A DNA stretch of 56,482 nt from an uncultured Verrucomicrobia subdivision 3 bacterium. Lineage in GTDB: Bacteria; Verrucomicrobiota; Verrucomicrobiia; Limisphaerales; UBA8199. Each line of letters opens with the position of its first letter. The stretch's first letter is position 1. The notes below the pieces were generated by a model that did not search any database, had not been told where the DNA came from, and saw nothing but the letters and a program-made list of their open reading frames with translations. The stretch covers positions 1-56,482 of the forward strand of contig CAIWJG010000171.1 of assembly GCA_903912925.1 (NCBI GenBank), given 5' to 3'. Positions 38,825-46,946 of the stretch are shown in pieces. The position numbers and the translations under genes were made by a program.

Positions 38825-39733
38825 TCACCCTGGTTGCGGCCCCTTCTCGCGCGGTTCTTCCGCAGTTGAGTTCGATCGCCGCGCAACCATGATTCTCGGA
38901 CGACGAGTGTAGTCGTCCTCGATCGCTTCGACAATCCACATTTGCTCTTGAAGAATCTCGCGCAAGGCTTCGGCCTGGCCATCGCCAAACTCCAGCATGA
39001 CTCGCCCTTGCGGTTTGAGGAACGGGGCACACTCCGCCGCCAGGCGCCGCCCGTAATCGAGGCCATCCGCACCGCCGTCCAGCGCCCGGTGCGGGTCATA
39101 ATCCCGCACTTCGGGCTGCAGCGACGCGATCTCGCCGCTCGGGATGTAGGGCGGGTTGCTGACGATCAGATCAAACCGAGATCCCTCCGGCGCGGCCGCA
39201 AACCCGTCCCCGTGCAGAAACCGGATGCGCTCAGCGACGCCATGCCGCGTTGCGTTCAGTCGGGCCAGCGCGAGGGCCTCGGACGAAATATCAATGGCAT
39301 AGACCTCAGCGGCTGGGCACTTGCACGCCAGCGCAATGGCCAGGCAGCCGCTGCCGGTGCCGAAATCCAAAGCGGTTGAGGGTTGAGGGTGGAGGGTGGA
39401 GAGTTGATTGAGGAAGATCCAGCCGCGCTCGGCCAGCAGTTCCGTCTCGGGTCGCGGGATGAGCACGTCCCGGTTCACCGCGATTTCCAATCCGCAGAAC
39501 GAAGTGGAGCCGACGATATGCTGCAACGGCTCGCGCTGGCCGCGGCGCTTGATCAGTTCGCGAAAGCCATTGACCTCCGCTGGCGTAAGCACGCGCTCAA
39601 ACTCGAGGTACAATCGCATGCGTGGTTGCTTGAGCAGGTGGGCCAGCAGCAGTTCCGTTTGCAGCCGGGGCGAGTCCACGCCCTTTTTGGCCAGGAACTC
39701 AGTGCTGCGTTGAATGGCTTCAAGAACCGTCAC
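38825..39733 (-). CDS. prmC: Release-factor glutamine methyltransferase PrmC
   Basis: Methylates the GGQ glutamine of peptide release factors with SAM. 302 residues: helical N-terminal domain (to about residue 90) and a Rossmann methyltransferase with LDFGTGSGCLAIALA (122-136) and the NPPY motif (193-196, VSNPPYIPSGE). Length and layout are typical. The C-terminal 20 residues are variable. Its start overlaps the stop of the aldehyde dehydrogenase gene by four bases. The usual partner prfA is not upstream. Confidence 0.94.
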   Translation of the reverse strand: MTVLEAIQRSTEFLAKKGVDSPRLQTELLLAHLLKQPRMRLYLEFERVLTPAEVNGFRELIKRRGQREPLQHIVGSTSFCGLEIAVNRDVLIPRPETELLAERGWIFLNQLSTLHPQPSTALDFGTGSGCLAIALACKCPAAEVYAIDISSEALALARLNATRHGVAERIRFLHGDGFAAAPEGSRFDLIVSNPPYIPSGEIASLQPEVRDYDPHRALDGGADGLDYGRRLAAECAPFLKPQGRVMLEFGDGQAEALREILQEQMWIVEAIEDDYTRRPRIMVARRSNSTAEEPREKGPQPG

Positions 39734-41181
39734 GAAGACAAGGGTACGCGGATTGAAACGTGTTTGGTATCCAGGAAGGCGTCGAGGCCTTCACTTCCCA
39801 GCTCGCGCCCCCAGCCGCTCTGTTTGACGCCGCCGAAAGGCGCGTTGCTGGTGGTGGGCAGCCCGTCGTTGATGCCGATCATCCCCGCCTCCAGGTGGTC
39901 CGCCAACCGGAATATGCAGCCCAGGTCGCGCGTGAAGGCGTAGGCGCACAGACCATGAGCGGTGTCGTTAGCCAGGCAAATGGCTTCTTCCTCAGTCTCA
40001 AATGTGCTCACCGGGACAATCGGGGCAAATATTTCTTCGTGCCGACATAACGCGTCGCCTGGCACGTCCGCCAGGACCGTCGGCTCGAAAAAGAAGCCTT
40101 TACGTGCCATGCGATGGCCCCCGCAAAGCACCCGCGCTCCCCGGGTCACCGCATCCTCAACGAGGCCCAGCGCGTGGCGGACGGCAGCTTCGTCAATCAG
40201 CGGGCCAATTTCGACGCCCGGTTCGGAAGACTCCCCCACCTTCAGCGATTTGACCCGGGCGACGAAGGCGTCGAGGAAGCGCTCGCAGATGCGGCGCTGC
40301 ACGAAGAGGCGGTTGGCGGCAATGCAGGACTGGCCGGTGTTGCGCATCTTGGCCAGCAGCGTCCCCTCGACTGCCACGTCAAGGTCGGCATCGTCGAATA
40401 CCAGCAGGGGCGCGTTGCCGCCCAATTCGAGTGAGAGCGGCTTGACTGTGCGGGCCGCGTTGCGGATCAGCACCTCGCCGACTTCCGTCGAGCCGGTGAA
40501 GGTCACCTTCCGACAGAGCGGGTTGCTGAGGAATTCCTCGCCGAACTGATCGGACGGCCCGCAGACTACCTGCAAAACTCCTTTGGGCAACTGTGCGGCC
40601 TGCGCGCACTCGGCGAAGGCGATGCTGCTCAACGGCGTCTGCCGCGCGGGTTTGAGCACCACCGGGCAGCCGGCAGCCAGGGCCGCTGCCACCTTGCGCA
40701 CACCCAGCATCAGCGGGAAGTTCCAGGGGCTGATAGCCCCCACCACCCCGACAGGCGTTTTCACCACGAGATTCCGCTTGCCCTCGGCCTGCGGCGGAAT
40801 GATGCGCCCATAGGCCCGGCGGCCTTCCTCAGCGAACCACTGAAGATGGTCCACGGACAGTGCGACCTCGCCAAGGCTCTGGGTCAGCGGCTTGCCGTTC
40901 TCGCTGCTGATCAGGCGGGCGACCTCTTCCCGCCGCTGGTCGAGCTCGGCGGCCATTCGCCTCAGATACTCGCCGCGCGCCTTGGCCGTAAGCGCGCGCC
41001 AGCTCGCGAACGCCGTGTGCGCATCCGCGATGGCCTGAGCCAGCCCGGCGCGGTCGATTGTGGAAATCCTGGCGAAGGGTTCCCCGGTGGCCGGGTTGAC
41101 CACATCCCACGCCGGCTCGCTTTGCACGAACGCCCCATTGCGATAGAGCGGATAGGTCTTCAAGCGGAATCCTGGATTCAA
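39730..41181 (-). CDS. NAD(P)-dependent aldehyde dehydrogenase, succinate-semialdehyde type
   Basis: 483 residues of the aldehyde dehydrogenase superfamily, closest by eye to GabD-like succinate-semialdehyde dehydrogenases. WNFPLMLGVRKVAAALAAG, FTGSTEVGEVL, the catalytic glutamate in LELGGNAPL and the cysteine in NTGQSCIAANR are all intact. GabD-like enzymes oxidise succinate semialdehyde to succinate; the substrate here is inference. It starts the operon with prmC and murA, an unusual pairing. Confidence 0.88.
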   Translation of the reverse strand: MNPGFRLKTYPLYRNGAFVQSEPAWDVVNPATGEPFARISTIDRAGLAQAIADAHTAFASWRALTAKARGEYLRRMAAELDQRREEVARLISSENGKPLTQSLGEVALSVDHLQWFAEEGRRAYGRIIPPQAEGKRNLVVKTPVGVVGAISPWNFPLMLGVRKVAAALAAGCPVVLKPARQTPLSSIAFAECAQAAQLPKGVLQVVCGPSDQFGEEFLSNPLCRKVTFTGSTEVGEVLIRNAARTVKPLSLELGGNAPLLVFDDADLDVAVEGTLLAKMRNTGQSCIAANRLFVQRRICERFLDAFVARVKSLKVGESSEPGVEIGPLIDEAAVRHALGLVEDAVTRGARVLCGGHRMARKGFFFEPTVLADVPGDALCRHEEIFAPIVPVSTFETEEEAICLANDTAHGLCAYAFTRDLGCIFRLADHLEAGMIGINDGLPTTSNAPFGGVKQSGWGRELGSEGLDAFLDTKHVSIRVPLSS

Positions 41182-41187
41182 ACTAGA

Positions 41188-41212
41188 AAGGCGGAGGAAA
41201 ATCCTCCGCCTT
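41188..41212. terminator. Hairpin after the HU gene
   Basis: Perfect stem AAGGCGGAGGA-AAA-TCCTCCGCCTT (arms 41188-41198 and 41202-41212) lies between the end of the HU gene and the start of the aldehyde dehydrogenase gene, both on the minus strand. A tight three-base loop and very stable stem fit a terminator for HU; the T-run is weak. Confidence 0.65.
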
Positions 41213-41237
41213 CACAACAATAATGAATTGATCCGCT

Positions 41238-41528
41238 TTACTTCTTGGCACCCAGGATTGCGTCCTTGGCGGCCTTGGCCACGCGGAATTTCACCACGCG
41301 CTTGGCGGCAATTTTGATGGTCTCGCCCGTTGCTGGATTACGTCCCATGCGAGCTTTGCGATTTACCAGAACCAGTTTACCCAGTCCCGGCAGCGTGAAG
41401 CTGTTCTTGGCATTCTTGTAAGCGAGCGCCACGATGGCCTCGATAACAGTAACGGCCTGCTTTTTTGTTAGCCCGACGGTTTCCGCAACAGATGCGACGA
41501 TTTGTGATTTGGTTAATGCTTTTGCCAT
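41238..41528 (-). CDS. HU-family nucleoid DNA-binding protein
   Basis: 96 residues; ALTKSQIVASVAETVGLTKK is the HU helix region and MGRNPATGETIKIAAKRVVK the DNA-binding arm and adjacent strand. It compacts and bends DNA as a dimer. It carries a short alanine/lysine extension at the end (ILGAKK). It could be called HU rather than IHF because no IHF-specific features stand out. It is followed by its own terminator-like hairpin. Confidence 0.94.
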   Translation of the reverse strand: MAKALTKSQIVASVAETVGLTKKQAVTVIEAIVALAYKNAKNSFTLPGLGKLVLVNRKARMGRNPATGETIKIAAKRVVKFRVAKAAKDAILGAKK

Positions 41529-41619
41529 ATATGTGCGCCATGACTAGCGGCAAAAGTGTTGCAGCGCAAGCGAAAAACAGCCAAAAACAGCGTAATCCCA
41601 AACTAGGTGCCGCCGGGAC

Positions 41620-42201
41620 CTAACCAGCCGCTGGAATTTCCGCCTGCTCCACAGTGTGGAGAACCTCCTGCATGGCTTCCGGGGATACTCCGTAAGTGAT
41701 TTGCGTGTTGAGCTTGCTGGTGAGGAACTCGTCCAGTGCAACCCAGCGGCCCTCGATATTGATGCGCTTGGTCCAGGCACAAACGACTTGCAACTGGCCT
41801 TGCAACCGGCGCGTCTCTGCCGTTGAGCGACTGATCTCATCGAGCGCTTTCTCCAGTTCCTGCTGCACCTCCAGTTGCTGGTGCAGGCTCCGCCGCAGGT
41901 TCTCGACCAGCAGACCGATGAACGCAAAGGCCAGGAAGCAAATCACGGTGTTGGCGTAGCGAAAGACCTCCGCGGGATACTGATGGTTGGAGAGAATATC
42001 CACGACACACCAGGCCACGCCGGTCAGGATCGCCATGCAGACCACCGATACCCGCCCCAGATACCAGCCGCATAACGAGACCGGGATGAAGAAGAAGACG
42101 AAGAAGAGGAAGTGATATCCGGCGAGGTACACGCCGTAGCTCAGGACGAGCAGGTTGGCCAAACTCGCCAGAATAACCTTCAACTGAAAGCGTTTGCTCA
42201 T
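41620..42201 (-). CDS. Small membrane protein with coiled coil and degenerate cysteine-motif tail
   Basis: 193 residues: about four membrane helices (residues 8-100), a coiled coil (about 102-138, LEVQQELEKALDEISRSTAE) and a C-terminal tail. The tail (LQGQLQVVCAWTKRINIEGR...WVALDEFLTSKLNTQITYGVSPEA) resembles a domain common at the ends of bacterial signalling proteins (LQGLLPICAWCKKIRDDxGYW...HGICPEC). Here the CxxC cysteines are replaced (CAWTK; SPEA), so any metal or redox binding is probably lost. No histidine kinase or cyclase catalytic region is present. The function is unknown. It is divergent from the radical SAM gene. Confidence 0.7.
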   Translation of the reverse strand: MSKRFQLKVILASLANLLVLSYGVYLAGYHFLFFVFFFIPVSLCGWYLGRVSVVCMAILTGVAWCVVDILSNHQYPAEVFRYANTVICFLAFAFIGLLVENLRRSLHQQLEVQQELEKALDEISRSTAETRRLQGQLQVVCAWTKRINIEGRWVALDEFLTSKLNTQITYGVSPEAMQEVLHTVEQAEIPAAG

Positions 42202-42449
42202 GTGATTTGTCGCTATTTAATGCCGTCAGATCCCGACAAAATCACTACTTGAAGCGATTCTCATGCCGTCTCACCCCCTGCTTTTCAAGGACTTTTGGGG
42301 GATAACGAACCTTGTAACCCCCTCAGCCTGGAGCTGCGTTTGTCTCGCCTCCGTTCCGCAAACTGAACCCATTATCGTGCTTCACGGCCCAGACTTCTAA
42401 GTCACACTCTAGTTTTGATCGCACACAGAATTCCGGTTTTGAAGCTACA

Positions 42450-42514
42450 CGACAGCGAGCTGTCGCAAGCTTGACTTCTCACTCAAATCGAATATGCTGC
42501 CGACAGCATGTCGG
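42450..42514 (+). promoter_or_regulatory. Promoter flanked by paired CGACA/TGTCG palindromes
   Basis: TTGACT (42471-42476) and TATGCT (42493-42498) with a 16-bp spacer form a plausible promoter for the radical SAM gene. CGACAGCGAGCTGTCG (42450-42465) lies just upstream of the -35 box and CCGACA-GCA-TGTCGG (42500-42514) just after the -10 box. The shared CGACA/TGTCG half-sites with differing spacers suggest sites for one regulator. The 338-bp divergent gap shows no gene. Confidence 0.6.
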
Positions 42515-42539
42515 ATCATCTTAGTGGTTAGCTAGCGTT

Positions 42540-44039
42540 ATGGAACAACTGGCATTGTTGTTGGTTTGCGTCGGGAATACCAGGAAGAAGGTCTATCAGA
42601 CTCTGGCGGGCGAGTTTACGGGGATTGAGCCCCCGTCGTGGATCATTATCACTGCCGGTTTTGTCCGAAAGCACGGCCATTCGGTCAAGGTGCTGGATGC
42701 GAACGTCGAGAACCTGGACCATGACGAGACGGTGGCGCGGATCAAGGCGGAGAACCCCAAACTGGTGGGCATCGTCAATTACGGGCAGCAGGCTAATACC
42801 GCGGCACCCCTCATGACGGAGACGCGGAACCTAATCCACAAGATCAAGGCCAATGACCCGGGCCGGACGATCCTTCTGACGGGGTGGAATCCCTCCGCGC
42901 TCCCGGAAAAGACCCTGCGGGAGGAGGCGTGCGATTATGTGGGCGAAGGGGAGGCGTTTTACACCTATTTGCGGATGGTGCAAGGAAAGAAGCTGGAGGA
43001 AGTTCCCGGGTTGTGGTGGAGGGAAAACGGGAAGATCCGGCATACGCCGCGCGCCGAGAATATTCAGGACCTCACCGCCGATTTGAGCGAGCTGGCATGG
43101 GACCTGGTTCCGATCGGGAAGTACCGTTCGTTCAACTGGCTTGGGTTGAGGGACTTGGATTCCAGGCATAAGTATGCCTCGATCTACACCAGCCTGGGAT
43201 GTCCTTTCGACTGCAGCTTCTGCGCCATCCGCGCCACGCATGGCGGCGAGCGGAAGATGCGGTTCTGGAAGCCCGAGTGGGTGCTCAAGCAGATTGACCA
43301 CCTGGTCGAGACCTATGGCATCAAGACGCTGAAGATCAACGACGAGCTATTCATCCTGAACCGGAACCACTTTATCCCCATCGCGCAAGGGCTGGCGGAA
43401 CGCAAACGAGCCGGGAAATATCAGTTGAACATCACCGCTTTTGCCCGGGTTGACTCCCTCAAGGTGGAGGATATGCCTTTGCTCAAGGAGGCCGGGTTTA
43501 ATTGGTTTGAGCTGGGAATCGAGTCGGGCACCCGGGAGGTGCTGGACCTGGCGAACAAAGGGAGCTATGACCGGGAGAATATCAGGCACGTGGTCAAGAA
43601 GGCACATGAGCACGGGATCGATTTCTGCGCCAATTATCTCTTTGGCCTGCCGGGAGACACCTATGAGAGCATGCAGAACACGCTCATGCTGTCGTTTGAA
43701 TTGATGGCCGCGTTCCCGAGTTTCTTTGCCGCTATGGCGCCTCCGGGATCGCATCTCTACGACGACTGTATGCAACAGGGAATTCCGCTGCCGGAGCAAT
43801 GGATTGGCTATGCCCAGCAAGGCTATGAATTCGCGCCGCTGCCGACGAAGACGCTGAGCCCCAAGGATGTGCTCAGATTCAGGGACTTTGCTTTCAATGC
43901 CTATTTCCGCAATCCGGCCTACCTCGACATGATGGAAAAGAAGTTTGGGAAGCGCGCCCGAAAGCACCTGGAAGAAATGGCCTCCCACGACTTGAAGCGA
44001 AAGCTGTTCGAGGGCGACACCGTGACGGTCGCTGTCTGA
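42540..44039 (+). CDS. B12-binding-domain radical SAM protein
   Basis: 499 residues. Residues about 5-155 are a cobalamin-binding-like Rossmann domain (PPSWIIITAGFVRKHGHSVK, ILLTGWNPSALPEK, CDYVGEGEAF); the DxHxxG motif is not obvious, so base-off B12 binding is uncertain. The radical SAM cluster ligands are C221, C225 and C228 in SLGCPFDCSFC, followed by the (beta/alpha) barrel with ELGIESG and a C-terminal extension. Such proteins do methylations, rearrangements and cyclisations; within glycan clusters they often modify sugars or lipids. It is the first gene of the polysaccharide region, behind a regulated-looking promoter. Confidence 0.9.
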   Translation: MEQLALLLVCVGNTRKKVYQTLAGEFTGIEPPSWIIITAGFVRKHGHSVKVLDANVENLDHDETVARIKAENPKLVGIVNYGQQANTAAPLMTETRNLIHKIKANDPGRTILLTGWNPSALPEKTLREEACDYVGEGEAFYTYLRMVQGKKLEEVPGLWWRENGKIRHTPRAENIQDLTADLSELAWDLVPIGKYRSFNWLGLRDLDSRHKYASIYTSLGCPFDCSFCAIRATHGGERKMRFWKPEWVLKQIDHLVETYGIKTLKINDELFILNRNHFIPIAQGLAERKRAGKYQLNITAFARVDSLKVEDMPLLKEAGFNWFELGIESGTREVLDLANKGSYDRENIRHVVKKAHEHGIDFCANYLFGLPGDTYESMQNTLMLSFELMAAFPSFFAAMAPPGSHLYDDCMQQGIPLPEQWIGYAQQGYEFAPLPTKTLSPKDVLRFRDFAFNAYFRNPAYLDMMEKKFGKRARKHLEEMASHDLKRKLFEGDTVTVAV

Positions 44040-44040
44040 C

Positions 44041-44994
44041 TTAAGCGAACTTCTGCCGGTCCTTCCACTGGTCAAAGTTGGCGGCCAGCCAGTTGACGGT
44101 CCGCTGAATGCCGGGCGCCAGGGCGTCATTGACCTGCAGGCCGTAGGCCTGACGCAACTTGCCGGCATCCATGAATTTCTCTTTGATGCCCACGTAGGCG
44201 GATGGATTGAAACGCACCTCCCCCTGGAATCCTGAAGCCTGGCTGATAGTCAGCGCCAGCTCTCTGATGGATTTGCCACAGCCCGGTCCCACGTTGAGGA
44301 TGTCGCGATGGCAGCGCGGGACCAAATCGAGCACGACCCGCACGAATTCCTTCACTTCCACAAAGTCACGCACTTGGGTGCCGTCGCCCCAGACCTCGAC
44401 CGTCGGCAGGCCCTCGCTAACGGCGCGGACGAACTTCCCCATTAAAGCGCCCGGGACGTGGGCCGTGGCGGGATGGAAGTCATCGTATTCCCCATACAGG
44501 GTGGCGGGGATCAGGTAGGTGCCATCGAGCTTGTATTGGTCGTTATAGGCGCAAATGCCGGTGTAGAGCAGGCGTTTGGTGAAAGCGTAAGAGTAAACGC
44601 TGCCGTGGATCGCGCCGTCCAGGTATTTGTCTTCCGTCGGGTAAAGCGCGCTGCTGGGGTAGGCGCAAGAGGTGCCGATGGCGACGAGCTTGGCTTCGGG
44701 AAGGTGTTTGCGCCAGGCCTCCAGCACATGGGTGTGGATGAGGTTATTGACAAAGAACTGGTCGGCGGGATGCTTGGCAGGGAAATCACCCGCAGCCTGG
44801 TAGCTGGCCAGGTGAATGATGGCGGTGGCATCCGCATGGGCGGCAAAAACCGCCTCAGCTTGTGCCCGCTCCGTCAGATCGAACTCCCGGCGGGAGAACG
44901 CAAAGAACGGGATGCCTCGGTGGCGAAGCTCCTCCTGCAGGTGCTTGCCGACGAACCCCGTGCCGCCGGTAACCAGTATTTTTCCTTGAGACAT
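44041..44994 (-). CDS. NAD-dependent epimerase/reductase, GDP-L-fucose synthase-like
   Basis: 317 residues, short-chain dehydrogenase fold. Rossmann start KILVTGGTGFVGKHL (5-19), GTSCAYPSS (catalytic serine S109) and YAFTK (Y136/K140) match the GDP-4-keto-6-deoxymannose epimerase/reductase (Fcl/WcaG) pattern. It would turn a GDP-4-keto-6-deoxy-sugar into a GDP-6-deoxy-sugar, following the Gmd-like enzyme at 50118. The stop lies one base from the radical SAM stop, in convergent orientation. The exact sugar is not readable. Confidence 0.85.
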   Translation of the reverse strand: MSQGKILVTGGTGFVGKHLQEELRHRGIPFFAFSRREFDLTERAQAEAVFAAHADATAIIHLASYQAAGDFPAKHPADQFFVNNLIHTHVLEAWRKHLPEAKLVAIGTSCAYPSSALYPTEDKYLDGAIHGSVYSYAFTKRLLYTGICAYNDQYKLDGTYLIPATLYGEYDDFHPATAHVPGALMGKFVRAVSEGLPTVEVWGDGTQVRDFVEVKEFVRVVLDLVPRCHRDILNVGPGCGKSIRELALTISQASGFQGEVRFNPSAYVGIKEKFMDAGKLRQAYGLQVNDALAPGIQRTVNWLAANFDQWKDRQKFA

Positions 44995-45044
44995 ATCTAA
45001 TTAAGAGATTACAACCACGGATGGACATTGCGGGGCAGAGCCGC

Positions 45045-45200
45045 AAACAAAGGAGTTAAATGGGTTAAATGAGTTGCAAAGGTTACATGGGGCCGAGAGA
45101 ATTTGCGTGGGCTGCGCAAATTCTCACAGATAGTAGTACGCATAGACACAGATAAAGAACCCCTCACCCTGACCCTTCGGAAGGGGAGAGGGGAATCCTC
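45045..45200. repeat. Simple-sequence repeats between epimerase and transketolase genes
   Basis: GAGTTAAATGGGTTAAATGAG and AAGGTTACATGGGG (45048-45090) are followed by an ACCCCTCACCCTGACCC...GGGGAGAGGGG stretch near 45159-45193. The 250-bp gap has no gene and breaks the minus-strand gene series. Both repeat types recur elsewhere in the window. Confidence 0.55.
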
Positions 45201-45244
45201 CGCAGCATCTGCAGAATCTGTGTTCATCCGTGGTTCTCCGTCGT

Positions 45245-46126
45245 TCAGCAGTGGTTCTCGGTGGCCGCGAGTTTCTTCTGCAGCCAGTTCCGGATGGAGC
45301 CGGGGTCGAGCGAGATCATCTTGCGGATGTCGTGTACTGTGCCGTACCAGACGCAGAACTGATCCGGCAAGCCCAGGCACGAGACGCGCAGATCGGGCAC
45401 TTCATGGATGGCCTCCAGCAGGCCAAAGGCGTCATGGACCACCAGGATCTGAGTGTGGCGGAAGCGCTCGATGATCTCTTTGTCGATGGGTTTGATGGTG
45501 CTGAAATAGACCAGGTTGACCGGCAAATCCGCGCAGGCCTCCATGACATTGCCCAGGATGGGACCGGCCGTCATCACGGTGACTTTGGCCCCGGAGTTCT
45601 TCAGGATATTGCCTTTGCCGAACTTGACCGGCACGTCGTGCGGGTGCCCGAAGTCAGAGAGGCGGAAGTAGGTCGGATTGCCGCTGTTGTATTGGCTCCG
45701 GATCAGGGTATCGAGTTCCGTCTTTGAGCCGGGCTGGAGCACCTCCATCCGCGGCAGCAGCCGCAGGATGGCCATGTCCGTGTAACAGTGATGCGTCGCG
45801 CCATCCCAGGCGTAATCGAAGGAAGCGCCGGTGGACACAATGTTGGCGCCGAAGCGATTATAGCAGAGGTCCAGCTTGATCTGTTCGAGGCTGCGTTCGG
45901 TGATGAAGGGGGCAATGGTATGCACGAACGGGTGAAACCCTTGCGAACACAGGCCAGCCGCGATGCTCACCAGCGCGTTCTCGCAGATGCCCATATTGTA
46001 GCAGCGCGTCGGGTGCTTCTCCTGGAAGGGAATGAACAGGAAGTGGCTGATGTCCCCGAGGACCACAACAATGCGTTCATCCCGGTCGGCCAGCTCGACC
46101 ACGGTGTCTTTGAATTGCTTTCTCAT
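45245..46126 (-). CDS. Transketolase, C-terminal subunit
   Basis: 293 residues from ATG 46126, which overlaps the stop of the N-terminal subunit (ATGA). It contains the pyrimidine-binding domain (RYNMGICENA-like YNMGICENALVSIAAG with the catalytic glutamate, HPFVHTIAPFITERSLEQIK, ASFDYAWDGATHHCYTD) and a C-terminal domain (VTVMTAGPILGNVMEA). The frame extends upstream to 46219 but that part overlaps the partner gene. Together the two halves form one split transketolase. It moves a two-carbon ketol group between sugars with thiamine diphosphate. Confidence 0.9.
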   Translation of the reverse strand: MRKQFKDTVVELADRDERIVVVLGDISHFLFIPFQEKHPTRCYNMGICENALVSIAAGLCSQGFHPFVHTIAPFITERSLEQIKLDLCYNRFGANIVSTGASFDYAWDGATHHCYTDMAILRLLPRMEVLQPGSKTELDTLIRSQYNSGNPTYFRLSDFGHPHDVPVKFGKGNILKNSGAKVTVMTAGPILGNVMEACADLPVNLVYFSTIKPIDKEIIERFRHTQILVVHDAFGLLEAIHEVPDLRVSCLGLPDQFCVWYGTVHDIRKMISLDPGSIRNWLQKKLAATENHC

Positions 46127-46899
46127 GCCGCCTCCAGCTCTTTCATGAATTGCTCGAATTGTTCGGGGTTGGGGGACTTGCGGTGCCACTCGAACATGTT
46201 CGCCGCGAGTGTGGGGCACCCGCAGCCCTTGATGGCGTTGCCCACCACCACCTTGACCGTGGCTGCCGGTTTGGTCAGGGCGGCCTTCAAGGCTGCGAGG
46301 TCGTGGCCATCCACCTCGAGGGTGTCACAACCGAACGCCTTGAACCGCTCGGTCGGGTTGGGGATGGGCAAGGAGCGGCGTTGGGAGCCGTTGTTGTCAT
46401 AGAGGATCGCCAGGTTGGCCAGGCGCAGGTTCGCGGCCACCATCACCGCCTCCCAGACCATCCCTTCATTGGACTCGCCGTCGCCGATGAGGGTGAAGAC
46501 GCGCCGCGGGGAGTTCTGAATACGCAGGGCCAGCGCCATGCCGACCGCCACGGCGACCCCATGCCCCAGCGATCCGGTGGACAGCTCCACGCCGGGCACC
46601 TTCAAGCGATCCGGGTGGCAGCCCAGTCGGGATTGAAAGGCCCCGTAGGTCAACAGCTCCTCCGGTTTGAAGAAGCCGTAGTGGGCCAGCACTGAGTAGA
46701 AGCCCAGCGCGGCGTGGCCTTTGCTCAGCACAAACAGGTCCCGCTCCGGCCAGTCCGGCCGGGCTGGATCGAACTTCATCGTTTCATAGACGGCGCAGAG
46801 CATTTCGATCACCGAGAAGGTGGTCGGGATGTGGCCGTGTCCGCTCGCGCGGGAGGCGCGCAGGATATTCCTGCGTATTTCTTTACAAGCAAGGTTCAT
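46123..46899 (-). CDS. Transketolase, N-terminal (thiamine diphosphate-binding) subunit
   Basis: 258 residues from ATG 46899 (MNLACKEIRRNILRASRASG). The thiamine diphosphate motif GDGESNEGMVWEAVMVAANL (about 147-166) and the early HGHIPTTFSVIEML and GSLGHGVAVAVGMALALR blocks are intact. A longer frame to 46980 reads only translated repeat DNA. Split transketolases appear in some sugar-biosynthesis clusters and in archaea. Its presence amid GDP-sugar enzymes suggests production of a ketose or branched-sugar precursor, perhaps sedoheptulose 7-phosphate. It is coupled to the downstream subunit. Confidence 0.9.
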   Translation of the reverse strand: MNLACKEIRRNILRASRASGHGHIPTTFSVIEMLCAVYETMKFDPARPDWPERDLFVLSKGHAALGFYSVLAHYGFFKPEELLTYGAFQSRLGCHPDRLKVPGVELSTGSLGHGVAVAVGMALALRIQNSPRRVFTLIGDGESNEGMVWEAVMVAANLRLANLAILYDNNGSQRRSLPIPNPTERFKAFGCDTLEVDGHDLAALKAALTKPAATVKVVVGNAIKGCGCPTLAANMFEWHRKSPNPEQFEQFMKELEAA

Positions 46900-46902
46900 T
46901 GC

Positions 46903-46946
46903 ATCAATCAACTCATGTAACCCATCCAACCCATGTAACCCATTTA
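46903..46946. repeat. TTACATGGGTTAAATGGG repeat between two operon genes
   Basis: On the minus strand this reads GGTTAAATGGGTTACATGGG and GATGGGTTACATGAG. It fills the gap between the kinase and the transketolase N-subunit genes exactly, and its TTAA supplies the kinase's stop codon (46944-46946). It is a relative of the repeats at 8212 and 45045. Confidence 0.75.
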
